Assembly: GCA_964612975.1 (NCBI GenBank)
Contig: CAZTGC010000005.1
Coordinates: 62,001 to 126,000 of the forward strand
Direction: 5' to 3'
DNA length: 64,000 nucleotides
Source of the DNA: NZ13-RE01 sp964612975
GTDB taxonomy: Bacteria > Dictyoglomota > Dictyoglomia > Dictyoglomales > Dictyoglomaceae
Below are positions 42,613-52,010 of this stretch, one piece after another. The notes under the pieces are model-generated. The model was not told the DNA's origin, searched no databases, and saw nothing but the letters and a program-made list of their open reading frames with translations. The position numbers and the translations under genes are program-made. Every line of letters begins with the position of its first letter. Positions within the stretch are counted from its first letter, which is position 1.

Positions 42613-44246
42613 AGAATATCTTAGGGGCAAGTATTGGTAGCTGTATTCATGTAGCTGGATTACTAAATTTTTTGGATCTTGCCCAAAATTTAGGTTTTGA
42701 AATTATCTACCTTGGGGGAGCCATATCCATAAAGGAATTAATTGGAGCTATATTGGAAACAAATCCTAAAATTGTGGCTATAAGCTATAGATTAGGAAAA
42801 GATCCTTTAAGAAACCTCCTTTTAGAATTGGAAAGAGAGCTAAAAAATAAAAATTTGCTTGAAAACAGAATTTTTATTTTTGGAGGGACAAAGGAAACAG
42901 GTGATACCGCAAGGGAATTTTCCTTTATCTATAAAGTTTTTGATGGAACTGAGGAGATTGAAGATGTTATTGATTTTTTAAAGAATATTCAAGGAGAAAT
43001 TATATATAAAGAAAAGAAAAAAGATTATCCCCAAAACTTAAAGGAAAGAATTCTATGGAAAAAGCCCTTTCCTCTTTTTAGACACCATATAGGACTTCCA
43101 AGTTTGGAACAGACCATAAAAGAAATTGAGAGGTTAGCAGAATCTATGCTCCTTGATATTATATCCATTGCTCCTGACCAAAATACCCAAAGCTATTTCT
43201 TTGAACCTGATAAAATGGATCCCAAACAAGATGGGGCAGGGGGAGTTCCATTAAGAAGAAAAGAAGATTTCATAATGTTATATGAGGCTTCAAGAAGAGG
43301 GAATTTTCCCTTATTAAGATGCTACTCGGGAACGAGAAATTTAATTGAATTTTCAAAACTTTTAAAGGAAACTATAAAAAATGCATGGGCTGCCATACCC
43401 CTTACTTGGTATTCCCAACTGGATAGGAGATCTGATAGAGAACTTCTCTCTGCTATAAAAGAAAATATGTGGGCTATAAAATGGAATGCTGAAAATAATA
43501 TTCCAGTAGAAATAAATGAATCTCATCAATGGGAATTAAGAAATGCTCATGATTCCATAGGAGTTACAACATTTTATGTCTCAGCATTAGTAGCAAAAAA
43601 ATTAGGGGTAAAGGAATATATTGCTCAAATTATGTTAAATACTCCTCCCAATATCTCTCCCAAAATGGATATCGCAAAGGCTCTAGCAAAGATAGAACTT
43701 GTAGAAAGCCTAAATGATGAAAAATTTACCTCTTATAGAATGATCCGAACTGGTCTTTTATCCTTTCCTGCAGATCCTTATTCAGCTATGGGGCAATTAG
43801 TATCTTCTATGTTTTATGGCTCGTATTTAAAACCTGACATAATTCACGTGGTATCTTATTGTGAGGCTTTATATCCTGCCACAAGTAAAGAGATTATAGA
43901 GAGCATAAAGATGGTAAAGAGGGCATACATTTTATCCTCGTGGGGAATCCCTAATTTTTCTTCTGATTCTGAAGTTCAAGAGAGAAAGGAAGAGTTAAAA
44001 GAAGAAGCTCTTTTAATTTTATCGGCTATAAAAAGATTATCGAAATCAGAAGGAGATTTTCTATCTCCTGAGAATATTTATAATGCAATAAAATGTGGAA
44101 TTTTAGATGCTCCTGGACTTAAAGGATTTTCTATTGCCAAAGGAGATGTAACAACCCGAATAATTAATGGTGCCAATTATTGCGTAGATAGTAGAGGAAG
44201 GATAATTAAGGAAAAAGAAAGAATTGAAAGATTACTATGCATATAG
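42609..44246 (+). CDS. Cobalamin-binding-domain protein, putative B12-dependent mutase-like
   Basis: 545 residues. The first ~135 residues look like a B12-binding Rossmann domain: ASIGSCIHVAGLLNFLDLAQ stands for the 'DxHxxG' loop, KIVAISYRLG for the 'SxL' strand and IFIFGGTKE for the 'GG' strand. The lower-ligand histidine is kept, but the usual Asp two residues before is Cys. A long domain follows (about 160-545) that may be a TIM barrel like the glutamate-mutase epsilon subunit (DGAGGVPLRRKEDFIMLYEA, PLLRCYSGTRNLIEF, SFPADPYSAMGQLVSSMFYG). I infer an adenosyl- or methylcobalamin-dependent enzyme; no substrate can be named. Confidence 0.6.
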   Translation: MKNILGASIGSCIHVAGLLNFLDLAQNLGFEIIYLGGAISIKELIGAILETNPKIVAISYRLGKDPLRNLLLELERELKNKNLLENRIFIFGGTKETGDTAREFSFIYKVFDGTEEIEDVIDFLKNIQGEIIYKEKKKDYPQNLKERILWKKPFPLFRHHIGLPSLEQTIKEIERLAESMLLDIISIAPDQNTQSYFFEPDKMDPKQDGAGGVPLRRKEDFIMLYEASRRGNFPLLRCYSGTRNLIEFSKLLKETIKNAWAAIPLTWYSQLDRRSDRELLSAIKENMWAIKWNAENNIPVEINESHQWELRNAHDSIGVTTFYVSALVAKKLGVKEYIAQIMLNTPPNISPKMDIAKALAKIELVESLNDEKFTSYRMIRTGLLSFPADPYSAMGQLVSSMFYGSYLKPDIIHVVSYCEALYPATSKEIIESIKMVKRAYILSSWGIPNFSSDSEVQERKEELKEEALLILSAIKRLSKSEGDFLSPENIYNAIKCGILDAPGLKGFSIAKGDVTTRIINGANYCVDSRGRIIKEKERIERLLCI

Positions 44247-45181
44247 GATTAACTTTTAATTTCCCAACAGCAAAGGACCATCAACTAATGGTAATAGAAA
44301 TTGAGAAAATTTTAAAAGAAGAGGGTTATGAGGTTTCATTAATTCCCATATCACCAGAGGACTTAAGCTTTATAGAAAAGATAAAGAGAGCCCATCTTAT
44401 ATTTAACCTACATACTCAAGGTAGAGAAACAAGACAAGTTCTTATTTCTTCTATCTGCGATTTTTTAGGCATAAAATATATAGGATCCAATACCTATACT
44501 CATTCCCTATGTATTAACAAAAACCTAACGAAAATAGTTCTCAAGCAATATGGAATTAATACTCCTAAATTTATCCTTGTCCCTTTTGGAGAAGAACTTT
44601 CTAAGGATATGGATCTTTCCTTTCTATTATTTGTGAAACCAAATAGAGAAGGTAGTGGAAAGGGAATAAGAAAAGAGTCTTTAGTAAATAACTGGAAAGA
44701 ACTGAAAAAAGCTATAAAGTTTATACATGAAGAATTTAAGGAGGAAGCTCTAATAGAAGAATATATCGAAGGAAAAGAAATAAGTGTTGGAATGATTGGA
44801 AATAATGACGATTTAGAAATTCTTCCTTTATTAGAGATAGATTTTTCTTACATTCCTGAAGATGTGGAAAAATTTTACTCTAAGAGGGTAAAAGAAGAAT
44901 ATGGCCACAAAACAAAATACTTCTGTCCTGCGAGGGTAGAAAAAAGTATAGAGAAAAAGATAGAAGAAAATTCTAAGAAAATTTTTACATCCCTTGGACT
45001 TAGAGATTATGCAAGAATTGATATGAGAATTAAAGAAGAAAAAGTATATGTTTTGGATGTAAATTCTTTACCTTTGTTAATTCTCAATCATTCGGATATA
45101 ATAAAGATGGCTAACGCTAAAGGATATTCTTATAAAGATTTAGTATTAAAAATTCTTCAGAGTGCCATAAAAAGAGGTTAA
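44237..45181 (+). CDS. ATP-grasp ligase, D-alanine-D-alanine ligase-like
   Basis: 314 residues. ATP-grasp features: LFVKPNREGSGKGI (ATP-binding lysine and glycine loop), LIEEYIEGKEISVGMIGN, LEILPLLEIDFSYIPEDVEK and YARIDMRIKEEKVYVLDVNS. The last metal ligand region reads LDVNSLP rather than 'EVNtxP', so a ligand Glu is Asp. It is shorter at the N-terminus than Ddl and lacks the usual Ddl serine loop, so it probably joins a carboxylate to an amine other than D-alanine. It overlaps the cobalamin-domain gene by 10 bp, indicating a shared pathway. Confidence 0.78.
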   Translation: MHIGLTFNFPTAKDHQLMVIEIEKILKEEGYEVSLIPISPEDLSFIEKIKRAHLIFNLHTQGRETRQVLISSICDFLGIKYIGSNTYTHSLCINKNLTKIVLKQYGINTPKFILVPFGEELSKDMDLSFLLFVKPNREGSGKGIRKESLVNNWKELKKAIKFIHEEFKEEALIEEYIEGKEISVGMIGNNDDLEILPLLEIDFSYIPEDVEKFYSKRVKEEYGHKTKYFCPARVEKSIEKKIEENSKKIFTSLGLRDYARIDMRIKEEKVYVLDVNSLPLLILNHSDIIKMANAKGYSYKDLVLKILQSAIKRG

Positions 45182-45196
45182 AGGAACATAATTTAC

Positions 45197-47640
45197 ATGA
45201 AATGTTTAAATTGTGGAGCAAACAATCCTGAGGGGGCGAAATTTTGCTATAACTGTGGAAAACCCTTAGGGGAGATAAAAGAAGAATTAAAATTAGCTTC
45301 CATCTTAGTTTTAGACTTAAAAAATTACAGTCAAATCTTATCAAAATTAGGTGCAGATGATAATGCAGAGCTTATAAAAGAATTATTTAATATCTTTGAA
45401 AAAGAAGTAGAAAAATATGGTGGAAGGATAATAAAATTTTTGGGTGATGGTTTTATATCTCCCTTTGGAGTTCCAAAATCCTTGGAGAATTTTGCAGATG
45501 GAGCTATTTTAGCTTCCTTATCTATTTTAGATAAGGTAAGGGAAATCAAGAGGAATATCCTAGAGCTTTTTAAGAATAGCTATATCCACTGGAAAAGTCT
45601 GGCAAGGGATTTTAATAAGGAGAATTAGATTTATTAGGAGATCCTGTAAATGAGGGAGTTTATCTTCAGAATTTTTGCCCCTTAGATGGAGTTATTATTA
45701 CCTCTAACACTTTTAAGTTAGCAAGTAAAAGATTTTTATATAAAAAATTGGGTAAGTTTAACATACAGAAGCTTAATAAAGAAGTAGAAACTTATTTAGT
45801 AATAGGAGAGAGAAGAGAAAGAAAAAGCTTAATATTTCCCTTTATGGGAAGGAAAAGGGAGTTAAAAAATATAGATAATATTTTGGGAAAAATCGAAGAT
45901 AAAGGGGTTTTAATTTTAATAGAAGGAGAAGAAGGGGTTGGAAAATCAAGGTTAATTAAAGAAGTAAAGGATAAATTTCAGGACAATTTTATTTGGTATA
46001 AAGGAAGAGCCTATTCCTATACATCAAATTTTCCTTATTATCCCATACTTGAAATTATAAAAAATCTATGGAAGATTAAGGATAATGAAGAAGTAGAGGA
46101 AAAAATAGATAGAAAATTAAAAAAGATCTTTGCTAAAAGGGAAACTATAATACCCTTAGAATACTATAAATCTTTAATATTAAATTTTTTATTTCTTTCA
46201 AAGAAGGATCTCTTATCCCAATGGGATCAACACTCAAAGGAACAATTGTGGAAAATACTATTAGAAGAAATATCAAGAATTATTAAGGAGAGAGATTTTA
46301 AGGTGGAAGAAATCTTAAACTAGATTCCCGATAATATATATGGTATTATGCAGACAAGAATAGATTTCTTGGATTCCTTAGCAAAAAATATCCTTTGTGG
46401 GGCTTCCATAGTTGGGAAAAGATTTTCTCTGGATGATATTATATATCTCAGTAAGGAAGAATATAGTATTGATGAGATAAAAAGTGCTCTTTCAAAACCT
46501 CGAAAACTGAGATTTGTAAGAAGGGGGAGAAATGATCTTTATACCTTCCATCATACACTTCTTCAAAGAATAGTATATGAGTCCATTCCAAGACCCAAAA
46601 GAAGAGAATTACACACAACCTTTGCAGAAAATCTTAAAGAAAAAGGTGAATTACAAAAAGAAAATAAGTTTCCAATAGAAAATATAACTTTAAAAGGTCT
46701 TTATTCAATAATGGGAGATTGTTATGGAAATTTGGAAAATGATAAAATTAATACTATCCTTGGAAATATTTTAGCAGATAAGGGCTGGATATTATTTAGA
46801 CTGGGAAAGCTAAAGGAAGCTACTGATTATTTGATAAGTAGTATAGAAATTCTTGAGAGGATTGGAGATAAAAAGATCTTGGCTACTGTTTATAATAATC
46901 TAGGAGTAATACTTTGGAATAAAGGAGATTTAAGTCTCTCCTTAGAATATCAGATAAAAAACTTGAGAATTTCCGAGGAAATAGGTGATCCCATTAAAAT
47001 ATTTACCTGTTATAACAATATAGGACTTATTTATGAAAGTATGGGAGATAGGAAGAGAGCAAAGAATTATTACGAGAAGGCTTTAAATATATGTGAAAGA
47101 ATAAAACATTCCTCAGGTATAGCCCATTCTTTATGTAATATAGGAACTTGTTATCTATCTATGGGGAATTTTGGATTGGCAGAAAGATACATTAAAAGGG
47201 CAATAGAATTATGGGAGAATTTAGGAGTTCAAGAATGGCTAATTCTTGCTTTAATTTACTTATCTTCTGCCCGAATTAAAGGTAATAAATTAGAGGAAGC
47301 AGAGAAAACTTTAAAAAGGGTTGAAGAAAAGATAAAAAATAAAGGAGAAATTCCCGAAAGAAAACTATTTGAGAAAAATCTTATATATCTTGAGTTTAAG
47401 AGAAGGATGAAGAAAGGATTAAGGGAATCTCAAGATTTACTTGAACCCCTTTTAAATATTTTGAGTTATTATAAAGGAATTAATAATTTTGAAAATATTT
47501 TAGAAATATCTCTTCTTTTATCAGAAATTTATAAAGAGAAGGGAGAAATAGAAAAGTCTGAACTTTATAAGAAAAATGCAGAAGAAATTTATAAACTATT
47601 AAACATACCAGAGGAAGTTAATAGGATTAATGAAGGTTAA
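45197..47640 (+). pseudogene. Broken zinc-ribbon/class III cyclase/AAA ATPase/TPR regulator gene
   Basis: Three open pieces form the remains of one large regulator. The first (45197-45628) has a zinc ribbon (CLNCGANNPEGAKFCYNCGK) and a class III cyclase start (GGRIIKFLGDGFISPFGVPK). The cyclase core then changes frame twice: AISTGKVWQGIL is in another frame at about 45579-45614, and GELDLLGDPVNEGVYLQNF in a third from 45619. The ATPase piece has a P-loop (IEGEEGVGKSRLIKE) but lacks its Walker B to sensor region, so a large deletion is likely, and it ends in an in-frame TAG at 46321. The rest is TPR repeats to 47640. The intact TPR part could still be translated from 46348. Confidence 0.75.
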
Positions 47641-48814
47641 GAAATTGAAAAGAGAATCTGTTGAGAGAAAGAATATATACAAGCTAATAATTCTATTAGG
47701 AATTGGGAATATTGGGTTTTCTTTGTTTTCTGCCTTTAGAAGTTTTAGTCTAATATTCTTTTTAAGTAAATTTACAGACTCCAAAACTCAAATTGGAATT
47801 ATTATGGCCATAATAAGTTTTGCAGGAATGTTAGTTCCACCATTAATTGGTATACTATCCGATAGATTAATCAAGATTTTAAAGGGAAGAAAATACATTA
47901 TTATCTTCAGTTTGTTATTCTTAATTTTAGCTCTTTCAAGATTTGAAGGATCAAAGGGTTTAAAAGATTTATATATGAATACCTTACTTGTCTCCATATT
48001 TTTCTTTGCTGGTTTTGCTCCTTTTCAATCTTTGGTCCCAGATATAATACCTAAAAATTTCTTCGCAAAGGCTACAGGAATATTAAATTTTTCATCTTAT
48101 TTAGCTCAAGGAATATATATTGTACTTATCTTGCTCTTTCATACTGATTTTATAAAATTTCTCTTAATATATTTAGGGATAATTTTTTCCATATTATTCC
48201 TACTCCTTATTCCCGAGGAGGGAAGAGTATATAATAATAAAAGTTTTATAGATTTTAATTATTTCAAGGGAAGAATATGGTTTAAGCTCTTTGCTTTGCA
48301 ATGGTTAATATGGTATAGCATATCCTCTATTAGTTCCTTTATTCTCCTCTTTTTTCAAGATGCTCTTTCTGCCTCTTTAAAGGAATATATAATTGCCCTT
48401 GGTATTTTTGGAATGTTATCTTGGATTTCTACTATTCCCATAGGTTTCATTGCAGATAAATATTCCAAAGAGAAGTTGAGTGCTATAGGTTTAGCTCTTT
48501 TATCAATAAGTAGTACTCTTTTCTCTCAAGTCTATAGATTAATTCACATTTATCCCCCATTAATTCTCTTTGGAATAAGCTTATCCTTATTGTCAATTGT
48601 ACCTTATAGCCTTTTATTAAGTTATATTCCAAAGGAGAAAGCAGGAAGTTTTGTGGGAATAAACAATTTAGTAATTTCTTTAGCTCAAATTATTTCCTAC
48701 TTCCTTTCGGGTTTAATTATTGATTATGGAAACTATAGAATTAATTTTCTTCAGGGAGCGGTGGGATCCATTATTGCCTTATTGATCCTAAGAAGAATCA
48801 ATAATTCCCCTTAA
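47630..48814 (+). CDS. Major facilitator superfamily transporter
   Basis: 394 residues, about 11-12 membrane helices. The first loop carries a GILSDRLIKILKGRKYII segment, close to the MFS 'GxLsDrxGrrk' motif, and PIGFIADKYSKEKLSAIG repeats it in the second half. FQSLVPDIIPKNFFAKATGI resembles the GPH/SLC45 (sugar:cation) type, so a sugar substrate is possible. The start overlaps the end of the broken TPR frame. The C-terminus overlaps the convergent nrdG gene by 27 bp. Confidence 0.82.
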   Translation: MKVKKLKRESVERKNIYKLIILLGIGNIGFSLFSAFRSFSLIFFLSKFTDSKTQIGIIMAIISFAGMLVPPLIGILSDRLIKILKGRKYIIIFSLLFLILALSRFEGSKGLKDLYMNTLLVSIFFFAGFAPFQSLVPDIIPKNFFAKATGILNFSSYLAQGIYIVLILLFHTDFIKFLLIYLGIIFSILFLLLIPEEGRVYNNKSFIDFNYFKGRIWFKLFALQWLIWYSISSISSFILLFFQDALSASLKEYIIALGIFGMLSWISTIPIGFIADKYSKEKLSAIGLALLSISSTLFSQVYRLIHIYPPLILFGISLSLLSIVPYSLLLSYIPKEKAGSFVGINNLVISLAQIISYFLSGLIIDYGNYRINFLQGAVGSIIALLILRRINNSP

Positions 48815-49489
48815 TTTACCTTTAACCTTTTCTTTAAAATCTTGCGCCCTTTCTAAGGAATAAGGTTTTTGAGATCTATATTCAAAATTTAGAGTTTTCT
48901 CAGGATTAAATTGTTGTAGATAATAGGGAGCATCTCCAATAATCCCTTTTATAGCACTTAGATCTCTTTCCTCCACTAACTCTGGAATTAATGTAGTTCT
49001 TATCTCAAAATCTATATTACCTCTTTTTAAAATCCTTAAAGACTCCATAAGATTCTTATAATATTTTTCTGCCAAATCCCCTTTTAGACCAATAGTTTTT
49101 GCATATTTTCCTTTGGAATTTTTAAAATCTACTGCAACATAATCTATCAACTTTGCCTGAATTAGTTCCATCAGCATATAAGGATTACTACCATTGGTAT
49201 CTAATTTTATAAAAAGTCTTCTCTTTTTTAGCTTGAATAAAAACTGGGGGAGATCCCTTTGCAATGTAGGTTCTCCTCCCGTTATTACCACTGAATCTAT
49301 TATCTTTTTCCTTCTTGCTAATTCTTCTAATATAAATTCTTCGGAATATTGTCCCTTTTTTCTTGTAGATATTAATTCGGGATTATGACAAAAGGGACAT
49401 TGAAAATTACATCCCTGAGTAAATATAACAAAAGATATTCTTTTAGGAAAATCTATTAAACTAAATCCCAGGTAGCCTGAGATTTTCAA
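48788..49489 (-). CDS. nrdG: Anaerobic ribonucleoside-triphosphate reductase activating protein
   Basis: 233 residues. A radical-SAM enzyme with the cluster motif TQGCNFQCPFCHNPELI (CxxxCxxC) and VITGGEPTLQ. It generates the glycyl radical on NrdD. The length is that of the longer NrdG/PflA-like activases (YjjW-like forms), not the ~155-residue E. coli NrdG. It overlaps the end of nrdD by 29 bp, so the genes are translationally coupled. Confidence 0.93.
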   Translation of the reverse strand: MKISGYLGFSLIDFPKRISFVIFTQGCNFQCPFCHNPELISTRKKGQYSEEFILEELARRKKIIDSVVITGGEPTLQRDLPQFLFKLKKRRLFIKLDTNGSNPYMLMELIQAKLIDYVAVDFKNSKGKYAKTIGLKGDLAEKYYKNLMESLRILKRGNIDFEIRTTLIPELVEERDLSAIKGIIGDAPYYLQQFNPEKTLNFEYRSQKPYSLERAQDFKEKVKGKLRGIIDSS

Positions 49490-51344
49490 TTCTTTTACTC
49501 TCCTTTAAAGTTAATATAAAGGATTTTCTTAATTTAAACTCCTCCTGCTTTCCCTTATTCCAACTCTTAACAGGTCTATAATATCCAACAACCCTTGAAT
49601 AAATCTCTGTTCCCCTTCCACAATAGGGACAGTTCTTCTTTTCTCCCCTTATATATCCATGTTCTGAACATACACTGAAGGTGGGAGTAAGGGTAAAATA
49701 TGGGAGACTATAGTTAGAAGAAATTAATTTTACTGCATCCTTTACTAAGTTTATATCGTCTATAGCTTCTCCTAAGAAGATGTGTAAAACTGTGCCGCCA
49801 GTATATAGACTTTGAAGTTTATCCTGGTGTTCCAATACTTCAAAGGGATCTTTTGAATAATCTACAGGAAGTTGGGTGGAATTTGTATAAAATGACTCCC
49901 TTTCTCCAGAAGTGTATATATCTTTAAATTTTATTTTATCAATGCGAGCTAATCTGTAGGAAGTGCCTTCTCCAGGGGTAGCTTCAAGATTATATAAATT
50001 ATTTGTTTCCTTTTGATATTTCAAAAGCCTTTCCCTCATAAATTCTAAAATCTTAATAGCAAATTCTCTACCAGTTGTTCCTTCAATTCCCTCTCCTAAA
50101 AGATTTATACATGCTTCATGGGCTCCTATAATTCCGATAGTTGAGAAATGATTACCCCAATATTGTCCTGTGAGTTCATAAACACCAGAAAGATAATATT
50201 TAGAATAGGGATAAAGATTCCTATAGGTTAAATCCTCAAGAACTTGTCTTTTTATTTCTAAACTTTCCTTTGCCAAATCCATGAGAAATGCCAATCTCTC
50301 AAAAAACTCATCCTCATCCTTAGAGAGATATCCAATTCTTGGAAGATTTATGGTAACAACCCCAATACTTCCAGTTAGGGGATTAGCACCAAAAAGCCCC
50401 CCACCTCTATGTTTTAACTCTTCTACATTTTTACCTGAGGTATTTAGAGAAAAACTTAAAGCTCTTTGTCTTACAAGGGAATTATCTAATCTTAATCTAC
50501 AACACATACTCCTTACATCAGAGGGATCCATGTTAGAATTTACAAAATTAGAGAAATATGGAGTTCCATATTTTGCAGTCATTTCCCATATCTTAGTAAG
50601 GTTAAATTTTTCCCAAGGGAAATCCTTCGTAATACAGTAAGTGGGTATGGGAAAGGTAAAGATTCTGCCATGGGCATCTCCTTCAAGCATTACCTCACAG
50701 AAAGCTTCGTTGAGCATATCCATTTCTTTTTGAAATTCTGAATAAGTGGCATCCTTTCTTTCTCCTCCAACAATAACCCTTTTATCCTTTAAATCATTGG
50801 GAACCACAAGATCAAAGCTTAAATTGGTAAAGGGTGTTTGGAATCCTGTCCTTGTAGGAATATTAAGATTGAATATGAACTCTTGGAGGGCTTGTTTTAC
50901 TTCTTTATAGGAAAGATTATCGTAAGCTATAAAGGGAGCTAAAAAGGTATCAAAATTGGAAAAGGCAATTGCTCCTGCTGCTTCTCCCTGTAGGGTAAAC
51001 ATAAAATTAACAATTTGTCCTAAAGCAGTTCTAAAATGTTTTGCAGGTTTACTTGATATTTTCCCCTCTACTCCTCCAAATCCCCTCGATAATAAATCCT
51101 CTAAATCCCATCCTACACAGTATACAGAAAGGGATCCTAAATCATGAATATGGAAATCTCCCTCCTGATGAGCCTTTCCAATGTCCTTTGGATAAATATT
51201 CTCTAACCAATATTTTGCGATTAAACTAGAATAAAGATAATAGTTTAAACCCTGAAGGGAGTAAGCCATATTTGAATTTTCGTTTACTCTCCAATCATTT
51301 CTCTCTAAATATTCCTTTATTAAATTCTTTGTCTCCTTTGCCAT
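49461..51344 (-). CDS. nrdD: Anaerobic (class III) ribonucleoside-triphosphate reductase
   Basis: 627 residues. Catalytic features: GDFHIHDLGSLSVYCVGWDL at the N-terminus, FPIPTYCITKDFPWEKFN and MCCRLRL in the barrel, a C-terminal zinc site (CSEHGYIRGEKKNCPYCG) and the glycyl-radical loop SRVVGYYRPVKSWNKGK. It makes dNTPs without oxygen. It lacks a long N-terminal ATP-cone, so activity regulation probably differs from E. coli NrdD. The ATG follows AAGGAGGGC, which overlaps the nrdR stop. Confidence 0.95.
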   Translation of the reverse strand: MAKETKNLIKEYLERNDWRVNENSNMAYSLQGLNYYLYSSLIAKYWLENIYPKDIGKAHQEGDFHIHDLGSLSVYCVGWDLEDLLSRGFGGVEGKISSKPAKHFRTALGQIVNFMFTLQGEAAGAIAFSNFDTFLAPFIAYDNLSYKEVKQALQEFIFNLNIPTRTGFQTPFTNLSFDLVVPNDLKDKRVIVGGERKDATYSEFQKEMDMLNEAFCEVMLEGDAHGRIFTFPIPTYCITKDFPWEKFNLTKIWEMTAKYGTPYFSNFVNSNMDPSDVRSMCCRLRLDNSLVRQRALSFSLNTSGKNVEELKHRGGGLFGANPLTGSIGVVTINLPRIGYLSKDEDEFFERLAFLMDLAKESLEIKRQVLEDLTYRNLYPYSKYYLSGVYELTGQYWGNHFSTIGIIGAHEACINLLGEGIEGTTGREFAIKILEFMRERLLKYQKETNNLYNLEATPGEGTSYRLARIDKIKFKDIYTSGERESFYTNSTQLPVDYSKDPFEVLEHQDKLQSLYTGGTVLHIFLGEAIDDINLVKDAVKLISSNYSLPYFTLTPTFSVCSEHGYIRGEKKNCPYCGRGTEIYSRVVGYYRPVKSWNKGKQEEFKLRKSFILTLKESKRIENLRLPGI

Positions 51345-51350
51345 TTCTAT

Positions 51351-51821
51351 CTAGCCCTCCTTATCAGATTTTTCCTTTTCTAATTGGGAAAGAAGTTTTG
51401 CAAATTCCTCAATGGAGCTAAATTCCTGATATACAGAGGCAAATCTAATATATGCCACTTTATCCAAATTTCTTAATTGTTCTAATACCATCATCCCTAA
51501 GTCCTTAGATTTTATCTCACTTAATCCCTGCTTTCTTATATTTCCTAATATTTCATCGATTATCTCTTCCAATTTTTCATTTCCTATATTTCTTTTTACC
51601 GTTGCTCTTTGAAGACCAAGAAGAAGTTTATTCCTATCGAAGGGTTCTCTCCTTCCATCCTTTTTAATTACTAAAACAGGTTTCTCCTCTATTCTTTCGT
51701 AGGTAGTAAACCTTTCCCCACATTTTAGACATACTCTTCTCCTTCTAACTGCAGTTTGATTCTCAATTTCTCGAGTGTCTAAAACATTTGTCTCTAAATT
51801 TCCACAGAAAGGACATTTCAT
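51351..51821 (-). CDS. nrdR: Transcriptional repressor NrdR
   Basis: 156 residues. A zinc ribbon (MKCPFCGNLETNVLDTREIE, CLKCGERFTTYERIE) leads an ATP-cone domain (VLVIKKDGRREPFDRNKLLL, VAYIRFASVYQEF). It senses ATP/dATP and represses ribonucleotide reductase genes. I chose the ATG at 51821: an upstream in-frame region of 21 codons lies over the NrdR boxes and promoter and cannot be coding. It heads the nrdRDG operon and is probably autoregulated. Confidence 0.95.
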   Translation of the reverse strand: MKCPFCGNLETNVLDTREIENQTAVRRRRVCLKCGERFTTYERIEEKPVLVIKKDGRREPFDRNKLLLGLQRATVKRNIGNEKLEEIIDEILGNIRKQGLSEIKSKDLGMMVLEQLRNLDKVAYIRFASVYQEFSSIEEFAKLLSQLEKEKSDKEG

Positions 51822-51833
51822 AATTTTAATCTC

Positions 51834-51849
51834 CACTATATATGGTATT
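51834..51849 (-). promoter_or_regulatory. NrdR box, proximal
   Basis: CACTATATATGGTATT (plus-strand reading), a 16-bp site matching the NrdR consensus (acaCwAtATaTwGtgt) at most core positions. It lies between the -10 and the nrdR ribosome site. Its partner is 16 bp away, so the centres are 32 bp (about three helical turns) apart, the known spacing. Confidence 0.8.
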
Positions 51850-51855
51850 AAACAA

Positions 51856-51884
51856 AGAATAGCATGCCCTATATATAGAGTCAA
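51856..51884 (-). promoter_or_regulatory. Promoter of the nrdR-nrdD-nrdG operon
   Basis: On the minus strand: -35 TTGACT (51884-51879), 17-bp spacer, -10 TATTCT (51861-51856). The distal NrdR box fills the spacer and the proximal one lies just downstream, so bound NrdR would block RNA polymerase. Confidence 0.7.
51866..51881 (-). promoter_or_regulatory. NrdR box, distal
   Basis: GCCCTATATATAGAGT (plus-strand reading), 16 bp, with a perfect CTATATATAG core. It occupies the -35/-10 spacer of the nrd promoter and is 16 bp from the proximal box. Confidence 0.85.
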
Positions 51885-51985
51885 AGATTAAAAAATAGCT
51901 TTTTTTAGAATTTTTACCTAAAAAAAATAATTTCTCTTTGTTTTTCTTTAGATTTTGACCACTTGTAAAATATTGATAATATGAA

Positions 51986-52005
51986 GGGGGGAAGATCTTC
52001 CCCCC
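51986..52005. terminator. Perfect 20-bp palindrome, probable terminator of the isomerase-like gene
   Basis: GGGGGGAAGATCTTCCCCCC reads the same on both strands and can form an 8-bp stem with a GATC loop. It lies 5 bp beyond the stop of the minus-strand gene at 52011 and is followed on that strand by an A/T-rich run. Confidence 0.65.
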
Positions 52006-52010
52006 TAAAT

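Noticed and set aside
44237..45181. Calling the ATP-grasp gene ddl (D-alanine-D-alanine ligase)
   Set aside because: It lacks parts of the Ddl N-terminal domain and has an altered metal-ligand segment (LDVNSLP); the operon context is not peptidoglycan.
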